NCBI GenBank assembly: GCA_021806765.1
Contig: JAJZQR010000260.1
Location: 1-7,674, forward strand
Length of the DNA: 7,674 nt
Reading direction: 5' to 3'
Source: Chloroflexota bacterium
GTDB taxonomy: Bacteria > Chloroflexota > UBA6077
The notes beneath the pieces were generated by a model that had not been told where the DNA came from, searched no databases, and saw only the letters and a list, made by a program, of their open reading frames with translations. Positions 5,457 through 7,674 of the stretch are shown one piece after another (the first letter of the stretch is position 1; each line of letters begins with the position of its first letter). A program made the position numbers and the translations under genes.

Positions 5457-6290
5457 ATGGAGAAGCCGGACGGGATCGCCGAAATCCTGATCGAGGCCAT
5501 TCCCTACATCAATCGCTTCATAGGCAAGACCATCGTCGTCAAGATGGGCGGCAGCACCATGGAGTCGGACCAGACGGTGCTGCAGGACGTGGCCTCCCTG
5601 AAGCGGCTCGGGATCAATCCGGTCCTGGTGCACGGGGGTGGGCCCGAGATCTCCGACTGGATGCGGCGGGTGGACAAGAAGCCCCAGTTCGTCGAGGGTT
5701 TGAGGGTTACCGATCAGGAGACCCTGGACATCGCCACCATGGTCCTCCGGGGCAAGGTGAACGCCGAGCTGGTGGGCCGCCTCAATGGGAATGGGGTGCC
5801 GGCCGTGGGGCTGTGCGGGGCGGATGCGGGCCTCTTCCAGGCCGTGCAGCGGGATAAGCGACTCGGCTTCGTGGGGGATGTGACGCGGGTGGATCTCCGG
5901 CTTCTCTCCTCTCTGACGGCTCACGGGTACCTGCCGGTGGTGGCCCCCATCGCCCTGGGCGAGGGCGGACAGCTGCTAAACGTAAACGGCGACACCGCGG
6001 CCGGGGAGCTGTCGGCGGCGCTCTGTGCGGAGAAGCTGATCTTCTTCACCGACGTGCCCGGGATCCAGGACAAGGAGGGGAAGCTGCTGGCCCAGGTGAA
6101 GGCCGGCCAGGCCGAGCAGTTGATCAGCTCCGGCACGGTCACGGGAGGGATGATCCCCAAGGTTCGGGCCTGCATCAAGGCCCTGACCACCACGGGGCGA
6201 GCGCACATCATCGACGGGCGAGTGCCTCACGCGCTGTTGAAGGAACTGTTTACGGACGCCGGCGTCGGCACCATGATCGTGGCTGCTTGA
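5457..6290 (+). CDS. argB: Acetylglutamate kinase (arginine-sensitive type)
   Basis: ArgB phosphorylates N-acetylglutamate with ATP, the second step and usual control point of the pathway, in the cytosol. The 277-residue protein is of normal length. Visible motifs are VVKMGGS with K29, the glycine loop HGGGPEI (59-65), R83 in GLRVTD, NVNGDTAAG (175-183) and GGMIPKV (230-236). Residues 1-24 (AEILIEAIPYINRFIGK) form the extra N-terminal helix, and the C-terminal block HALLKELFTDAGVGTMI (258-274) matches the signature of arginine-inhibited, hexameric enzymes. Feedback inhibition by arginine is therefore inferred, and it fits the acetyl-recycling ArgJ upstream. ATG 5457 is preceded by only a weak GGCGGG, and translation may depend on upstream mRNA structure. 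A 26-nt gap leads to the small ORF. Confidence 0.96.
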   Translation: MEKPDGIAEILIEAIPYINRFIGKTIVVKMGGSTMESDQTVLQDVASLKRLGINPVLVHGGGPEISDWMRRVDKKPQFVEGLRVTDQETLDIATMVLRGKVNAELVGRLNGNGVPAVGLCGADAGLFQAVQRDKRLGFVGDVTRVDLRLLSSLTAHGYLPVVAPIALGEGGQLLNVNGDTAAGELSAALCAEKLIFFTDVPGIQDKEGKLLAQVKAGQAEQLISSGTVTGGMIPKVRACIKALTTTGRAHIIDGRVPHALLKELFTDAGVGTMIVAA

Positions 6291-6316
6291 AGTAGAGTTG
6301 GGCAGGGAGGTGTGAC

Positions 6317-6454
6317 GTGGCGATTTCCCCCGTTGTGATGAATGCTCTGAAGAGGGCGGCCCTGGCCGGCTTCATCGCCGCCCTGACGGTCTTCATGGAC
6401 GAGGTGAGGAAGTCCGAGGAACGGCAGCGGGAGCGGGAGCGGAAGGGCAAGTAG
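6317..6454 (+). CDS. Small protein of unknown function (45 aa) within the arginine operon
   Basis: I do not recognise this protein. The frame starts at GTG 6317, with AGGGAGG (6304-6310) 6 nt upstream, and stops at TAG 6452-6454. That stop is the first part of the argD Shine-Dalgarno TAGGAGG, so the two genes are tightly spaced and probably coupled. About 89% of codons (40 of 45) end in G or C, like the neighbouring arg genes. Residues 8-30 (starting MNALKRAALAGFIAALTVFM) form a hydrophobic or amphipathic helix, short for a membrane span. Residues 29-45 are highly charged (EVRKSEERQRERERKGK). It could be a small membrane-associated or partner-binding peptide of the operon, or a translated spacer with no function. 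No homologue can be named from the sequence alone. Confidence 0.6.
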   Translation: MAISPVVMNALKRAALAGFIAALTVFMDEVRKSEERQRERERKGK

Positions 6455-6465
6455 GAGGTGTTGTA

Positions 6466-7638
6466 ATGGCCGACTGGCGGGAGTTGGAGAGCAAGCTGTA
6501 CATGGGGGTATTCCGGCGAACGCCCCTGGTGATCGTGCGGGGCGAGGGGAGCCGGGTGTGGGACGAAACCGGTCGGTCCTACCTGGACCTGGTGGCCGGA
6601 TGGGCCGTGAACAGCCTGGGCCACTGCCACCCCATGGTGGTGGAGGCCGTGCGCAAGCAGGTGGGGACCCTGATCCAGACCTCCAATCAGTACTACACCA
6701 TACCCCAGCTGGAGCTGGCCCAACTGCTGGTGGACAACTCCCCCATGGATCGGGTGTTCTTCTCCAACAGTGGCGCCGAGGCCAACGAGGGGGCCGTCAA
6801 GCTGGCCAGGAAGTATGGCAAGACCAGGCTGAACGGCGCCTACGAGGTCATCACCACCCTGAAGTCCTTCCACGGCCGGACCCTGGCCATGGTGGCCGCC
6901 ACCGGCAAGCCGGCCTATCAGAAGGATTTCGTTCCCCTGCCGGCCGGCTTCGTGAACGTTGCCTTCAACGACATGGACGCCGTGGTGCAGGCTACCACCG
7001 ACAAGAGCTGCGCCGTCATGCTGGAGCCGATCCAGGGTGAAGGCGGCGTCAACATTCCCGACGAGCAGTATCTGGCCGACCTTCGAGCCTGGTGCACCGA
7101 GCGGAAGCTGCTGCTGATCGTGGATGAGATCCAGACGGGTGTGGCCCGCACGGGGACCCTGTGGGGCTACCAGCAGTTCGGCATCGAGCCCGACGTGATG
7201 ACGCTGGCCAAGGGGCTGGCCGGTGGAGTGGCCATCGGCGCTTTCCTGTGCAAGGAGGAGTTCTCGGTGCTGGAGCCCGGCGATCATGGCTCCACCTTTG
7301 GCGGGAACCCCCTGGCCTGCGCGGCGGGTGCGGCGGTAATGCAGTACGTCGTGGAGAACGACCTGTCGGGCCAGGTTCAGCGGGTCGGGGCTCACCTGAT
7401 GGATCGGCTGCTCAGCTTGAAGGCGAGGCATCCCGAGATCAGCGACGTGCGGGGGCGGGGATTGCTGTCGGCCATAGAGTTCGACGAGGACAAGGCCCCT
7501 CAGCTGCTGGCCCGCTGCCTCGAGCGTGGGGTGCTGATCAACTCGGTGTCGCCGAGGATCCTGCGACTGATGCCCGCTCTCACCATCACCGAGGCCGAGA
7601 TCGACGAGGCGCTGGGCATCCTGGAATCCGCTCTCTAG
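6466..7638 (+). CDS. argD: Acetylornithine aminotransferase
   Basis: ArgD is a PLP enzyme that converts N-acetylglutamate semialdehyde to N-acetylornithine with glutamate as amino donor; many members also accept succinyl-diaminopimelate pathway substrates. The 390-residue length is typical of class III aminotransferases. Visible motifs are SNSGAEANE (100-108) for PLP phosphate binding, FHGRT (135-139), EPIQGEGG (187-194), D220 in VDEIQTGVARTG, the Schiff-base lysine K249 in MTLAKGLAGG, and GSTFGGNPLAC (275-285). The family includes close paralogues (4-aminobutyrate, succinylornithine aminotransferases), but the operon context makes ArgD the clear choice. ATG 6466 has TAGGAGG (6452-6458) 7 nt upstream, overlapping the stop of the small ORF. 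Its product is the substrate of ArgJ encoded upstream. Confidence 0.95.
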   Translation: MADWRELESKLYMGVFRRTPLVIVRGEGSRVWDETGRSYLDLVAGWAVNSLGHCHPMVVEAVRKQVGTLIQTSNQYYTIPQLELAQLLVDNSPMDRVFFSNSGAEANEGAVKLARKYGKTRLNGAYEVITTLKSFHGRTLAMVAATGKPAYQKDFVPLPAGFVNVAFNDMDAVVQATTDKSCAVMLEPIQGEGGVNIPDEQYLADLRAWCTERKLLLIVDEIQTGVARTGTLWGYQQFGIEPDVMTLAKGLAGGVAIGAFLCKEEFSVLEPGDHGSTFGGNPLACAAGAAVMQYVVENDLSGQVQRVGAHLMDRLLSLKARHPEISDVRGRGLLSAIEFDEDKAPQLLARCLERGVLINSVSPRILRLMPALTITEAEIDEALGILESAL

Positions 7639-7643
7639 GAGGT

Positions 7644-7674
7644 TGAGGGGGTGAGCCCAAGGCTCACCCCCTCA
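7644..7674 (+). terminator. Strong hairpin after argD, probable operon terminator (cut by window edge)
   Basis: A perfect 14-bp stem TGAGGGGGTGAGCC/GGCTCACCCCCTCA encloses a CAA loop and begins 5 nt after the argD stop. The window ends exactly at the last base of the stem, so a following T tract cannot be checked. The stem also contains a GTG (7651-7653) placed 8 nt after AGGAGG (7637-7642), so a downstream gene start is an alternative reading. Confidence 0.6.

Noticed and set aside
6250..7431. A 393-codon open frame on the minus strand
   Set aside because: It lies opposite argD and the small ORF, reads as Gly/His/Gln-rich low-complexity protein, and is a shadow of G/C-ending codons in real genes.

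Overview
The window looks like the chromosome of a GC-rich bacterium. The arginine gene order argC-argJ-argB-argD, the strongly G/C-ending codons and the short palindromic intergenic repeats are all features I associate with Chloroflexota. That assignment rests on recall of similar sequences, not on a search, and is moderate at best. The window splits into a small accessory segment of lower GC (about 1-2520) and a housekeeping segment (about 2560-7674).

Left segment: a probable C-terminal tail of a plus-strand gene (3-98) converges on an HTH-ImmA/IrrE-type zinc peptidase gene (minus strand, 114-1289). The control region of that gene carries two interleaved 9-bp perfect inverted repeats (1313-1371). 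Behind it lies an apparently intact IS1595/ISXO2-type insertion sequence whose transposase (1480-2427, minus) has its own consensus-like promoter. The exact IS ends are not settled.

Centre: a tRNA-Val(GAC) gene (2609-2682) with a good sigma-70 promoter and an intrinsic terminator. It is followed by an arginine operon promoter (perfect TATAAT at 2774-2779) and a leader of about 145 nt. The leader contains a terminator-like hairpin plus U-rich tract, so transcription attenuation is plausible.

Right segment: argC, argJ, argB, a 45-codon small ORF and argD, all on the plus strand. Together they take glutamate through N-acetylglutamate, its phosphate, the semialdehyde and N-acetylornithine to ornithine. 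ArgJ recycles the acetyl group, and ArgB has the N-terminal helix and C-terminal signature of arginine-inhibitable kinases, so this looks like a cyclic, feedback-controlled pathway. argF, argG and argH are not in the window. The argC/argJ and argJ/argB gaps each hold a copy of the same palindromic repeat. The argJ/argB gap also holds a 118-bp MITE-like long palindrome with 12-bp terminal inverted repeats and an 8-bp target duplication, inserted into yet another dispersed-type repeat.

The items least explained by known annotation are the small ORF between argB and argD (6317-6454), the MITE-like element, the leader hairpin of argC, and the interleaved operators of the ImmA gene. I found no CRISPR array and no clear multi-gene defence system.
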